Shown here: positions 40,326 to 48,942 of the stretch, in pieces
How positions within the stretch are numbered: position 1 is the first letter of the stretch
Layout: the number at the start of each line of letters is the position of its first letter
NCBI RefSeq assembly: GCF_900110955.1
Contig: NZ_FOFR01000020.1
Location: forward strand, 1 to 64,000
DNA: 64,000 nt
Source: Lentzea xinjiangensis
GTDB lineage: Bacteria; Actinomycetota; Actinomycetes; Mycobacteriales; Pseudonocardiaceae
Direction of reading: 5' to 3'
Translations under genes and position numbers: made by a program
Notes under the pieces: model-generated
Database searches by the model: none
Told to the model about the DNA's origin: nothing
What the model saw: only the letters and a program-made list of their open reading frames with translations

Positions 40326-41024
40326 GTGATGCGTTCGATATGGCGAACTCTTGATGCTGTGCTTCTGCGTGACGTCACCGCAGTCGCACTGGGTGCCGCG
40401 GTCACCGGCGCTTCCTTCGGTGCGATCTCGGTGGGCGCCGGCCTGCCGTGGTGGACACCGGTGCTGATGTCGCTGCTGGTCTTCGCGGGCGGCTCGCAGT
40501 TCATGGCCGTGGGCATCGTCGCCGCCGGTGGCAGTCCCGCCGCCGCGGTGCTGGCCGGGCTGGTGCTCAACGCGCGGCACCTGCCGTTCGGCCTCGCGAT
40601 CGGGGACGTGCTGGGCAAGAGCCCGCTCGCGCGGATCGTCGGCAGCCACCTGATGAGCGACGAGTCCACGGCCTTCGCGATGGCGCAGAAGGATCCCGCG
40701 AGAGCGCGTGCGGCGTACTGGGCGTGCGGCGTGGCGCTGTTCTTCTGCTGGAACACCGGTGTGCTCGCCGGGGCGCTCGCCGGGCAGGCCATCGGCGACC
40801 CGATGACGTTCGGGCTGGACGCGGCGTTCCCGGCGGCCCTGCTCGCGCTCACGCTCCCGGCGCTGAAGGACGCGGCCACGCGCAACGCGGCGCTCGTCGG
40901 CGCCGTGATCGCGCTGGCGACCACGCCGTTGCTGCCCCCTGGCCTGCCGGTGCTGCTCGCGCTCGCCGGGCTGGTCGCGTTCCGGACCAAGAAGGAGAAG
41001 CCGTGCCCGTCACCGCAATCCTGA
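40326..41024 (+). CDS. azlC: AzlC-family branched-chain amino acid exporter, large subunit
   Basis: 232 residues with about six to seven membrane helices and AzlC signatures: GASFGAISVGAGLPWWTPVLMSLLVFAGGSQFM split over helices 1-2, NARHLPFGLAIG, and SHLMSDESTAFAM. With AzlD it exports branched-chain amino acids or analogues. GTG-ATG at 40326/40329 is taken as start, without a good ribosome binding site; GTG at 40359 is an alternative. It overlaps azlD by 22 bp. Confidence 0.9.
   Translation: MMRSIWRTLDAVLLRDVTAVALGAAVTGASFGAISVGAGLPWWTPVLMSLLVFAGGSQFMAVGIVAAGGSPAAAVLAGLVLNARHLPFGLAIGDVLGKSPLARIVGSHLMSDESTAFAMAQKDPARARAAYWACGVALFFCWNTGVLAGALAGQAIGDPMTFGLDAAFPAALLALTLPALKDAATRNAALVGAVIALATTPLLPPGLPVLLALAGLVAFRTKKEKPCPSPQS
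40333..40348. promoter_or_regulatory. GTTCG-N6-CGAAC dyad at the azlC start, candidate operator
   Basis: GTTCG (40333-40337) and CGAAC (40344-40348) flank ATATGG. It overlaps the annotated first codons of azlC; if azlC actually starts at GTG 40359 the dyad would lie in its promoter, facing the XRE-cupin gene. Confidence 0.35.
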
Positions 41025-41311
41025 TCCTCGCCGTGGGGACCTTCGCGACTCGGTTCGTCGGTCCGTTGCTGCGTGACCGCGTCACCTTGCCGGAGAAGGC
41101 GCGTGAGCTGATGTCCGCGTCGGCGACCGTGCTGCTGCTGGCGCTGGTGGTGATCTCGGCGCTGACGAACGGCAAGCAGTTCGGCGGCTGGGCGCTGGCG
41201 ATCGGCGTGCTGGTCGGCGGGCTCGCGGCGTGGCGCAAGCTGCCGTTCGTCGCCGTCATCGTGCTGGCGGCGCTCACCACCGCGGGGCTGAGGATGGCCG
41301 GGGTGGCATAG
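41003..41311 (+). CDS. azlD: AzlD-family branched-chain amino acid exporter, small subunit
   Basis: 102 residues, four hydrophobic helices; FATRFVGPLLRDRVTLPEKARELM is the conserved AzlD loop. GTG at 41003 lies inside the end of azlC and has AAGGAGAA upstream, so translation is coupled. The long frame from 40448 is the out-of-phase reading of azlC and is rejected. Confidence 0.9.
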   Translation: MPVTAILILAVGTFATRFVGPLLRDRVTLPEKARELMSASATVLLLALVVISALTNGKQFGGWALAIGVLVGGLAAWRKLPFVAVIVLAALTTAGLRMAGVA

Positions 41312-41364
41312 GGGTGATGCCTGCGCGATAGGGGGGTGATGGGCGCCCGCCCTCAGATGGGCGC

Positions 41365-43764
41365 ATGGCGGCGAAACCTGGAGTGGTCGGGCGGGACCGG
41401 GAAACGTCCGCGCTGGCGGAGGCCCTCACCGCGGCGGCGGGGGGCGACGGGCACCTCCTGGTGGTCACCGGGGGACTGGGCACCGGCAAGACGGCCCTGC
41501 TCACGGCCGCGCGCGAGCTGGCAGCGCGGCACGGGTTCACGGTGCTGGCGGCACGGGGCAGCTACCTGGAGCGCGACCTGCCGTTCGGGCTGGTCAGCAG
41601 GCTCTTCGTCTGCGTGGGGGCCGGTGAGGAGGTCCAGCACCTGCCGCGCATCGCCGCCGCACTCGGCCAGTCCGACGTGCTCGCCGAACCCGGCCCGGTC
41701 ACGCTGCCCGAGCTGCACGCCCTGCACCGCACGCTGGCGCGGATGGCGGCCGAACGCCCCGTCGCCATCGTCGTCGACGACGCGCAGTGGGCCGACCAGC
41801 CGTCGCTGCAGTGGCTCAGCACCGTCCCGCACCGCATCGAGCACCTGCCGGTCCTGGCGCTGGCGGGGGTCGGCGCGGGCGAGGGGTGCACCGCGCCGCA
41901 GACGCTCGAGGAGCTGCTCGCCGCCGGCGCCGGCGAGATCCGCCTGGACGAGCTGTCGTTCGACGGGACGCGGGCGCTGGTTGAGCAGGAGCTGCGGCGG
42001 CCGGTCGACGACGAGTTCGTCGCGCGCTGCCGCGCCGAGGCGGGCGGCAACCCGTTGCTGCTGCTCAACCTCCTGCGCGCCTACACCGACCAGGTCGAGG
42101 GGCTGGTCGCCCCGGCGTTGCTGCCGACCGTCAACGTCCGCCTCCGCCGCCTCGCCCCGCACGCCCTCGACGCGCTGCACGCGCTGGTCGTGCTGGGCGG
42201 CGAGGTCACGCTGCCGCGGGTCGCCGAGCTGATCGGCACCGAGGCGGGCGAGCTCGCCGGGACGATCTCCTCGCTGCACCGGATGGGCCTGCTGTCGGCG
42301 GACGGCGCTCTGCTGCACCCCGTGCTGCGCAACACCTTGCGCGAGGACCTGACCATCACCGAGCGGCAGGACCTGCACGCCGCCGCGGCGCGGTTGCTGG
42401 TCGAGACGGGCGCGTCGGCCGAGGCCGTGGCCGAGCACCTGGCGCAGACCCGGCCGCTGGGCGAGGAGTGGGCGACCGAGGTGCTGGTGGCCGCCGCCGG
42501 ACGGGCCCGCACCCGCAACCGGGTCGCGGACGCCGTCCGGTTCCTGCGCCGGGCGCTCGGCGAGCCGGGATCGGCGCGGCTGCTCGCGCAACTCGGCGAG
42601 GCGGAGTCCTACGTGGACGTCCCGGCGGCCGTGGAGCACCTGGGCGAGGCCGACCCCGCGCACCCGGCGTTGCAGGGGCTGCTCGCGTTGCTGGGAGAGG
42701 AGCCGGCCGTCGAGCCGGACTCGGTCGGCGACCCGGACGTCGTGCCCGCGGCGCCTTCGGAGTTCGACCCGTTCCTGCGCGCGGTCGCCTCGGTGCGGCA
42801 GCGTGGTGAGTTAGCCGCTGCGTACGCGCGCGTGGACCGTGCGCTGACCGTGGCGAGGAGGTGGCAGCACCGGCCGTGCGTGGCGGCGGCGTTGACGGCG
42901 CGGTCAGCGTGCCTGCGGGACCTCGGCCGGTTGGCGGGCGCCGAGTCCGACGCCCGAGAGGCGCTGACGCTGCTGGAGGGCTGCGGCGCGGCACGGCTGT
43001 CCACGCCGGTCTTCACGGCACTGGCGGAGCTCGCGCTGGCACTGCTGGAGATGGGCGAGGTCGAGGCGGCCTCGCAGGTGTTCGACGCCGTGCCCGGCGA
43101 GGTGCCCGACCTGTTCGGGGCACCGGCGCTGCTGGCGGCGCGGGGACGCGTGCGGATCGCGACCGGGCGGCGCAAGGACGGCGTGCGCGACCTGCTGGAC
43201 TGCGGTGAGCGGCTGCGTGCGCGCGGTCGCGACGGCTTGTCGTGGCGGCTGCCTCTCGGAGGGGAGCACCTCGCCGCGGAGGAGTGCCTGGCGCGCTCGA
43301 CCGGCGCGGTGCTGCCGCTGGCCGCCGCGCTGAGGGAGCAGGGCGTGCTGCGCGGGGCGGAAGGCATCGCCCTGCTGGAGGAGTCGGTCGGTCTGCTGGC
43401 CCCCACCGGCGCGGTGCTGGAACGGGCGCGCAGCCACTTCGCGCTCGGCCGCGCGCTGCACCTGGCCGGCCGGGTCAAGCCGGCGCGCGCCGAGCTGCGG
43501 GTGGCGGTGGACCTCGCCGACGACTGCGGCGTCGAGGAGCTGGCGGAGGAGATCCGCCAGGAGCTGGCCGCCGGGCCCGCCGGCCTCACGGAGTCCGAGC
43601 GCCGCGTCGCCGCGCTGGCCGCCGAGGGCAAGATGAACCGGGAGATCGCCGCCGCGCTGTTCGTGCAGCTTCGGACCGTCGAGATCCACCTCACCAAGGT
43701 CTACCGCAAGCTCGGCATCGACGGGCGCGACCAGCTCGCGCGTGCTCTGCGCCTGGCCGGTTAG
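41365..43764 (+). CDS. LuxR-family large ATPase regulator (LAL type)
   Basis: 799 residues: N-terminal AAA ATPase (Walker A GGLGTGKTALL at about 36-46, Walker B VAIVVDDAQWAD at about 132-143), a long helical/TPR-like middle region, and a C-terminal LuxR helix-turn-helix (about 738-799, LTESERRVAALAAEGKMNREIAAALFVQ then KVYRKLGI). LAL regulators activate catabolic or antibiotic genes in actinomycetes. None of the neighbours is an obvious target; azlCD is 54 bp upstream on the same strand. It ends 6 bp before the convergent Lrp gene with no hairpin visible. Confidence 0.88.
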   Translation: MAAKPGVVGRDRETSALAEALTAAAGGDGHLLVVTGGLGTGKTALLTAARELAARHGFTVLAARGSYLERDLPFGLVSRLFVCVGAGEEVQHLPRIAAALGQSDVLAEPGPVTLPELHALHRTLARMAAERPVAIVVDDAQWADQPSLQWLSTVPHRIEHLPVLALAGVGAGEGCTAPQTLEELLAAGAGEIRLDELSFDGTRALVEQELRRPVDDEFVARCRAEAGGNPLLLLNLLRAYTDQVEGLVAPALLPTVNVRLRRLAPHALDALHALVVLGGEVTLPRVAELIGTEAGELAGTISSLHRMGLLSADGALLHPVLRNTLREDLTITERQDLHAAAARLLVETGASAEAVAEHLAQTRPLGEEWATEVLVAAAGRARTRNRVADAVRFLRRALGEPGSARLLAQLGEAESYVDVPAAVEHLGEADPAHPALQGLLALLGEEPAVEPDSVGDPDVVPAAPSEFDPFLRAVASVRQRGELAAAYARVDRALTVARRWQHRPCVAAALTARSACLRDLGRLAGAESDAREALTLLEGCGAARLSTPVFTALAELALALLEMGEVEAASQVFDAVPGEVPDLFGAPALLAARGRVRIATGRRKDGVRDLLDCGERLRARGRDGLSWRLPLGGEHLAAEECLARSTGAVLPLAAALREQGVLRGAEGIALLEESVGLLAPTGAVLERARSHFALGRALHLAGRVKPARAELRVAVDLADDCGVEELAEEIRQELAAGPAGLTESERRVAALAAEGKMNREIAAALFVQLRTVEIHLTKVYRKLGIDGRDQLARALRLAG

Positions 43765-43770
43765 CTCGCA

Positions 43771-44211
43771 CTAGTACTTGCGGACGTGGGAGAAGAGCAG
43801 GTTCGTGTGGACCTCCGTCACCTCCCGCCGGCTCGTGAACTTGTCGAGCACGAGCCGCTGGAGGTGGGCGACGTCCGCCACCGCGACGTGCACGAGGTAG
43901 TCCTCCGGGCCGGTCACGTGGGAGAGCGCGAGCGTCTCCGGCAGGCTCAGCACGTAGGCGGTGAAGGGGTCGACGATCTCCTTGGTGTGCGGGCGGATCT
44001 TCAGCGCGAGCATCGCCTGCACCGGCCGGCCGATCGCGGCCAGGTCCACCTCGGCGTGGTAGCCGGTGATCACGCCCCGCTCCCGCAGCGCGCGGTGCCG
44101 GACCACCGCCGTGGACTGCGCGACGTTGACACGTCCGGCCAGGTCCTTGTTCGGCAGCCGCGCGTCCTTCCGCAGCTCCCGCACGATGGCCTCGTCGATC
44201 GAATCCAGCAC
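43771..44211 (-). CDS. Lrp/AsnC-family transcriptional regulator
   Basis: 146 residues: N-terminal HTH (about 4-55, SIDEAIVRELRKDARLPNKDLAGRV) and C-terminal RAM domain (about 65-140, ALKIRPHTKEIVDPF and VTGPEDYLVHVAVAD). GTG at 44211 has GAGGAG five bases before. It is divergent from the PLP lyase gene 74 bp away, so it probably senses an amino acid and controls that lyase and the permease behind it. Confidence 0.92.
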   Translation of the reverse strand: MLDSIDEAIVRELRKDARLPNKDLAGRVNVAQSTAVVRHRALRERGVITGYHAEVDLAAIGRPVQAMLALKIRPHTKEIVDPFTAYVLSLPETLALSHVTGPEDYLVHVAVADVAHLQRLVLDKFTSRREVTEVHTNLLFSHVRKY

Positions 44212-44285
44212 GGCTTCTCCTCGTTCCACCGAATCGGCTGCGGTTGTCCACCCGTGGTGCCGAGGAAGTCTCCACCATTCGGACC

Positions 44286-45473
44286 ATGACGCGCATCGAG
44301 ACCATCGCCGTGCACGGCGGCCGCGACGACCTCGCCGAGCTGGGCGTGCACGCACCGCCCATCGACCTGTCCACCACCTACCCGGTGCCCGACCAGGCGC
44401 TCGGCGGGGAGGCCCTGGGGGAGTGGGCGACCGGTGCCGCGCGGGCCACCTCGCCCGTGTACGCCCGGTTGCACAACCCGACCGTGGCGCGCTTCGAGCA
44501 GGCGCTGGCGGCGCTGGAGCACACCGAGGCCGCGGTGGCGTTCGGCAGCGGCATGGCGGCGGTGACCGCCGTGGTCCAGGCGGCGTGCGTGATGGCCGGA
44601 AAACCGCACGTCGTGGCCGTGCGGCCGCTCTACGGCGGCACGGACCACCTGCTGTCGTCCGGTCTGCTGGGCGTCTCGGTGACCTACGCCGAGGCCGGTC
44701 TGGTGTCCGCCGCGATCCGGCCGGACACCGGGCTGGTGGTGGTCGAGACGCCGGCCAACCCCAACCTCGACCTGGTCGACATCGCGCACGTGGTGCGGCA
44801 GGCGGGTCCCGTGCCGGTGGTGGTCGACAACACCTTCGCGACGCCGGTGCTGCAGAACCCGGCGCTGCACGGGGCGTCGTACGTGCTGCACTCCGGCACG
44901 AAGTACCTCGGCGGGCACGGCGACGTGCTCGGCGGAGTCGTGGCCTGCTCCGAGCCGCTGGCCGCGGCGTTGCGCCAGGTCAGGATCATCACCGGTGCCG
45001 TGCTGCACCCGCTGGGCGGCTACCTGCTGCACCGCGGGCTCGCCACCCTGCCGGTGCGGGTGGAGGCGGCCTCCCGGTCGGCCGCCGTGCTGGCGGCGCG
45101 GCTGGCCGCGCACGACGCGGTGGAGTTCGTGCGCTACCCCACCGCCTCGGCGCAGTTGCGGGGGACGGGCGCGATGATCGCGTTCGGCGTGCACGGCGAC
45201 CCGGCCTCGGTCGTGCGGCGGCTCCGGCTGGTCACCCCGGCGGTGTCGCTGGGGTCCGTCGACACCCTGATCGAGCACCCGTCGGCGCTCACCCACCGCC
45301 TGGTACCCGGCGAAGAACTCCGCGCTTCGGGCGTTCCGGATAACCTCCTGCGCATTTCCGTGGGACTGGAGCACGTCGAGGACATTTGGGAGGACCTGAA
45401 CGCCGCTCTCTGTGACGTCGCTTACGTTAAGCCTTCCCCAGGTGATTACTTGGTGATGACCGCGTCTCACTAA
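44286..45473 (+). CDS. Cys/Met-metabolism PLP enzyme (methionine gamma-lyase/cystathionine gamma-lyase-like)
   Basis: 395-residue fold-type I PLP enzyme. Seen: GSGMAAVTAV (PLP phosphate), the aromatic Tyr in RPLYGGTDHL, Asp in VVVDNTFATPVLQNPA and the Schiff-base Lys in SGTKYLGGHGD. Divergent Lrp regulator and downstream permease favour a degradative lyase (methionine, cysteine or cystathionine) over synthesis. The family normally ends near EDIWEDLNAAL; here about 20 more residues of lower-GC code follow, a region that may double as promoter for the permease. ATG at 44286 has no clear ribosome binding site and may be leaderless. Confidence 0.85.
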   Translation: MTRIETIAVHGGRDDLAELGVHAPPIDLSTTYPVPDQALGGEALGEWATGAARATSPVYARLHNPTVARFEQALAALEHTEAAVAFGSGMAAVTAVVQAACVMAGKPHVVAVRPLYGGTDHLLSSGLLGVSVTYAEAGLVSAAIRPDTGLVVVETPANPNLDLVDIAHVVRQAGPVPVVVDNTFATPVLQNPALHGASYVLHSGTKYLGGHGDVLGGVVACSEPLAAALRQVRIITGAVLHPLGGYLLHRGLATLPVRVEAASRSAAVLAARLAAHDAVEFVRYPTASAQLRGTGAMIAFGVHGDPASVVRRLRLVTPAVSLGSVDTLIEHPSALTHRLVPGEELRASGVPDNLLRISVGLEHVEDIWEDLNAALCDVAYVKPSPGDYLVMTASH

Positions 45474-45489
45474 GGTCCGTTCGCATCAG

Positions 45490-45527
45490 CGCGTCGGGGC
45501 GCGGGAGGTTCCGACGCGAGCATTTTT
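45490..45527 (+). terminator. hairpin with T-run between PLP lyase and permease, terminator or attenuator
   Basis: CGCGTCGG (45490-45497) pairs with CCGACGCG (45511-45518), followed by AGCATTTTT (T-run 45523-45527). This is the only hairpin with a clear T-run that I found in the window, and it sits in the leader of the permease gene, 22 bp before its start codon. Confidence 0.55.
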
Positions 45528-45549
45528 CCGTTTCGGAAGGAACCTCTTC

Positions 45550-46956
45550 GTGAGTTCTGTGGAAACTGATGCGGACGGCTACACCAAGGCGCTGAGCAAG
45601 CGCCAGGTGCAGATGATCGCCATCGGTGGTGCTATCGGCGTCGGCCTCTTCCTGGGCGCGGGCGGACGTCTCGCCACAGCGGGGCCGTCGCTGATCCTCT
45701 CTTACGCGGTGTGCGGCCTCGCAGCGTTCTTCGTCATGCGCGCGTTGGGTGAGCTGGTGCTCCACCGCCCGGTCGCCGGCAGCTTCGTCGAGTACGCCCG
45801 CGAGTTCATCGGTCCGTGGGCGGGTTTCACGTCCGGCTGGATGTACTGGGTGAACTGGGCGATGACGGGCATCGCCGAGATCACCGCCGTGGCGATCTAC
45901 ATGCACAAGTGGTTCCCCGAGCTGCCGCAGTGGATCACCGCGCTGGTGGCGCTGTTCGTGCTGGTCGGCATCAACATGTTGTCCGTCAAGCTGTTCGGCG
46001 AGCTGGAGTTCTGGTTCAGCGTCATCAAGGTCACGGCCATCGTCGTGTTCCTGGTGACCGGCATCGGGCTCGTCATCGGCTCCGCGGACATCGGCGGCAC
46101 GACGGCGTCGGTGTCCAACACGCTCGGCCACGGCGGCCTGTTCCCGGCCGGCTTCGGCGTCGCCCTGATGACGTTGCAGGCAGTGGTGTTCGCCTACTCG
46201 GCCATCGAGCTCGTCGGCATCGCGGCCGGGGAGACCAAGGACCCCGAGAAGATCATGCCGCGCGCCATCAACGGCGTGGTGTACCGGATCGCCATCTTCT
46301 ACGTCGGTTCCGTGCTGCTGCTGACCATGCTTCTGCCGTGGCACCACTTCACGGGCACGGAGTCGCCGTTCGTCACCGTGTTCTCGGCATTGGGCATTCC
46401 TGCTGTCGGTGACATCATGAACGCGGTGGTCCTGACGGCCGCATTGTCGTCGTGCAACTCGGGCCTCTACTCGACGGGCCGCATTCTGCGGTCGCTGGCG
46501 CAGAAGGGCGAGGCGCCGGCGTTCACGGGCCGGATGAACTCCCGGCACGTTCCTTATGGCGGAATTCTGTTCACCGGCGCGGCTTACCTCTTCGGCGTGG
46601 TGCTGAACTACACCGTTCCCAAGGACGCTTTCGACATCGCCATCGCCGTCGCCTCCCTGGGGGTCGTGTCGACCTGGGCGACGTTGATCGTCTGCCAGCT
46701 CCGGTTGCGGAAGAAGGCGCTGGCCGGGGAGATCGCGCGGCCGTCCTACCGGATGCCCGGCGCGCCGTACACGTCCTACGGCACGCTTGCCTTCCTCGCG
46801 CTGGTGATCGTGCAGATGGCCTTCGCCGGGACCGCGGAGAAGATCGCGTTCTGGTCGATCCCGGTGCTCGCCCTCGTGCTGTTCCTCGGGTGGCGCTTCG
46901 TGTCGTCGAGGCAGCCGGTCGCGCCCGCGCAGGAGCGGCTGACCACCGTCGACTGA
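45550..46956 (+). CDS. amino acid permease (APC superfamily, AnsP/GabP/CycA type)
   Basis: 468 residues and twelve hydrophobic segments. The first helix IAIGGAIGVGLFLGAGGRLATAGP and ALGELVLHRPVAGSFVEYAREF are the amino acid transporter signature. Substrate likely a neutral amino acid; the upstream PLP lyase and Lrp regulator suggest methionine, cysteine or the like, while AnsP-type asparagine uptake is also possible. GTG at 45550 has GGAAGGAA upstream, immediately after the T-run hairpin, so attenuation is possible. Confidence 0.88.
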   Translation: MSSVETDADGYTKALSKRQVQMIAIGGAIGVGLFLGAGGRLATAGPSLILSYAVCGLAAFFVMRALGELVLHRPVAGSFVEYAREFIGPWAGFTSGWMYWVNWAMTGIAEITAVAIYMHKWFPELPQWITALVALFVLVGINMLSVKLFGELEFWFSVIKVTAIVVFLVTGIGLVIGSADIGGTTASVSNTLGHGGLFPAGFGVALMTLQAVVFAYSAIELVGIAAGETKDPEKIMPRAINGVVYRIAIFYVGSVLLLTMLLPWHHFTGTESPFVTVFSALGIPAVGDIMNAVVLTAALSSCNSGLYSTGRILRSLAQKGEAPAFTGRMNSRHVPYGGILFTGAAYLFGVVLNYTVPKDAFDIAIAVASLGVVSTWATLIVCQLRLRKKALAGEIARPSYRMPGAPYTSYGTLAFLALVIVQMAFAGTAEKIAFWSIPVLALVLFLGWRFVSSRQPVAPAQERLTTVD

Positions 46957-46963
46957 CCCGCCG

Positions 46964-47016
46964 CCGGTGTCCCGCCCGGCCGTCGACCGCGCGTCGGCGG
47001 CCGGACGGGACGCCGG
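46964..47016. terminator. 19-bp hairpin between convergent permease and aldo/keto reductase genes
   Basis: Arms 46964-46982 and 46998-47016 are complementary at 17 of 19 positions (CCGGTGTCCCGCCCGGCCG against CGGCCGGACGGGACGCCGG), with a 15-nt loop. Confidence 0.75.
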
Positions 47017-47017
47017 T

Positions 47018-47920
47018 TCAGCGGTGGCTCGCCGCCAGGGTCGTGAGGGCGTCGACGGTGGACCGGTGCGGCTGGTCCAGCACGGCCTCCGACTCGTCCG
47101 CGAGACCGGTCAGGCGGCTCACCTCGTCGTCGGTCAGCTCGGCCGCGATCTCGGCCGAGGCGACGTTGGCGCGCAGGTGGCCCGGGTTCCTCGTGCCGGG
47201 GATGACGACCACGGCGGGCGACCGGCGCAGCAGCCAGGCCAGCGCGACCTGGGCTGGCGTCACGCCGAGGCGCCGCGCGGGACCCGTCAGCTCCTCGTAG
47301 CTGGCGAGCTGCCCGGAAGCCAGCGGGAAGTACGGGACGAACATGATGCCCTGCGCCTCGCAGTCGGCGAGAACCTGCACGCCGCTGCGGTCGAGCAGGT
47401 TGAAGCGGTTCTGCACGGCGGCGATCGGCGTCATCTCCTGCGCACGGGCGAGCGCCTCCGGTGACGCGCCGGACAACCCGATGCGCCGGATGAGCCCCTG
47501 GTCCCGCAGCTCGACGAGCACGCCGAGCGAGTCCTCCAGCGGCACCTCGCTCTTCTGCGACAGGCCGTCCCCGTCGAGCCGCAGGTAGGTCAGCTCGCTG
47601 ACCTCCGCGCCGAGGTCGGAGAGCGCCTCGTGCACCTGCGCCCGGACGGTGTCCGGGTGGTCGGCGATGATCCACGAGCCGTCCTCGCCGCGTCCCGCGC
47701 CGACCTTGTTGCCGACGACCACTCCGTCCGGGAACGGCCGCAGCGCTTCGCCGATGAGCTGGTTGACCGTCCGCGGCCCGTAGGCGTTCGCGGTGTCGAA
47801 GAACGTGACCCCCAGCTCGACGGCCAGCCGCAGCACCTGCCGCGCCGACTCGGGGTCGTCCGGCAGACCCCACACGTTGGGCCCCGCGAGCTGCATGGCG
47901 CCGTACCCCACTCGGTTCAC
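47018..47920 (-). CDS. aldo/keto reductase
   Basis: 300-residue NADPH-dependent TIM-barrel oxidoreductase. Seen: GVTFFDTANAYG with the catalytic Asp and Tyr, NKVG with Lys, and the C-terminal cofactor loop VVIPGTRNPGHLRANVASAEI. Divergent from a TetR regulator, with a perfect dyad in between, so probably induced by an aldehyde- or electrophile-type ligand. Substrate unknown. Confidence 0.9.
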   Translation of the reverse strand: MNRVGYGAMQLAGPNVWGLPDDPESARQVLRLAVELGVTFFDTANAYGPRTVNQLIGEALRPFPDGVVVGNKVGAGRGEDGSWIIADHPDTVRAQVHEALSDLGAEVSELTYLRLDGDGLSQKSEVPLEDSLGVLVELRDQGLIRRIGLSGASPEALARAQEMTPIAAVQNRFNLLDRSGVQVLADCEAQGIMFVPYFPLASGQLASYEELTGPARRLGVTPAQVALAWLLRRSPAVVVIPGTRNPGHLRANVASAEIAAELTDDEVSRLTGLADESEAVLDQPHRSTVDALTTLAASHR

Positions 47921-47963
47921 TGCACTCTCCCTGCGCGTATCAGTGCCACGCGGAATTGCGTAG

Positions 47964-47980
47964 CACTGTTTGTAACAGTG
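47964..47980. promoter_or_regulatory. CACTGTT-TGT-AACAGTG dyad, candidate TetR operator
   Basis: Perfect 7-bp arms around TGT, 43 bp from the reductase start and 29 bp from the TetR start. A single operator would control both directions. Confidence 0.6.
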
Positions 47981-48009
47981 ATACGCTCAGTGCCGTAGCA
48001 TTGCAACCC

Positions 48010-48705
48010 ATGGACGACGCGAAGGCCCGCACCCGGCAGCAGATCCTCGAGGTGGCCGCCGGCATCCTGGAACGAGAAGGCGCCCAGGCGGTGTCCACCC
48101 GCTCGGTAGCCGCGGCGGCCGGCGTCCGGGCCGCCTCCCTGTACCAGTTCTTCGGCGACAAGGACGGCCTGCTCGCCGCCCTGGCGATCCACGCCTTCGA
48201 CCTGTACCTGGCCGAGAAGCAGACCGTGACGCACACCGACGACCCGGTCGCCGACATGCGCGGCGGCTGGGACGTCCACGTCGGCTTCGGCCTGGCCCAC
48301 CCGGCCTTCTACCTGCTGATGTTCGGCACCGACGTCCCCGGCCGCCGCGCGCCCGCCGCCGGGCAGGCCCACGCCCTCCTGCTGAGGTTCCTCGACCGGG
48401 TCGCCGCGGCCGGACGGCTGCGGATCCCGCCCGCCATCGCCGCCGAGCTGTGCATGGCCGCCGTCACCGGTGTCACGCTCTCGTTGATCGGCGCCCCGGC
48501 CGAGGACCGCGATCCGGGGATTTCGGCCAGGATGCGCGACATCGTGATCGACTCCCTGGTCACGGACCCGGTTCCGGCTGCCGGGCCCGGTCTCGCCCCG
48601 CTCGCGCTCGCCTTGGACACCGCCATCGCCGTGGGGGACAGGCTTCCGCTGCGGCCGGTGGAAACGGCTCTGCTGCGTGACTGGTTGGGGCGGCTTGCGC
48701 GCTGA
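48010..48705 (+). CDS. TetR-family transcriptional regulator
   Basis: 231 residues: HTH (about 8-55, ARTRQQILEVAAGILEREGAQAVSTRSVAAAAGVRAASLYQFFGDKDGLL across two helices) and a C-terminal ligand domain of the WHG-like type. ATG at 48010 starts at the HTH; an in-frame start at 47956 would overlap the operator and is unlikely. Probably represses itself and the divergent aldo/keto reductase. Confidence 0.88.
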   Translation: MDDAKARTRQQILEVAAGILEREGAQAVSTRSVAAAAGVRAASLYQFFGDKDGLLAALAIHAFDLYLAEKQTVTHTDDPVADMRGGWDVHVGFGLAHPAFYLLMFGTDVPGRRAPAAGQAHALLLRFLDRVAAAGRLRIPPAIAAELCMAAVTGVTLSLIGAPAEDRDPGISARMRDIVIDSLVTDPVPAAGPGLAPLALALDTAIAVGDRLPLRPVETALLRDWLGRLAR

Positions 48706-48902
48706 TCGGAGGCTGGCCGCTGGTCGTCGGGGTGGCGCGGTTGGCGTGTCCGCTGACCGCCAGCGCGGCGGCTCTGCCAGCGTGGCCGCCAGCCTGCCCC
48801 CCGGACCCGGCCCGGTCCCCGTACGGCCCGCCCCTCGACCCGACCCTCGGCCCGCCCGGCTCGCCCCGACCCGCCGCCCCCCGCTCCACCGGACCCCAAC
48901 CG

Positions 48903-48932
48903 CCGACAGGAAGCCCGGCCGCGCTCGAATAT
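48903..48932 (+). promoter_or_regulatory. pdxT: candidate pdxT promoter, near-leaderless
   Basis: CCGACA (48903-48908) and GAATAT (48927-48932) are 18 bp apart. Transcription would start near 48939, only a few bases before the ATG at 48943. This would explain the absence of a ribosome binding site. Confidence 0.4.
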
Positions 48933-48942
48933 GCTGGTGAGC

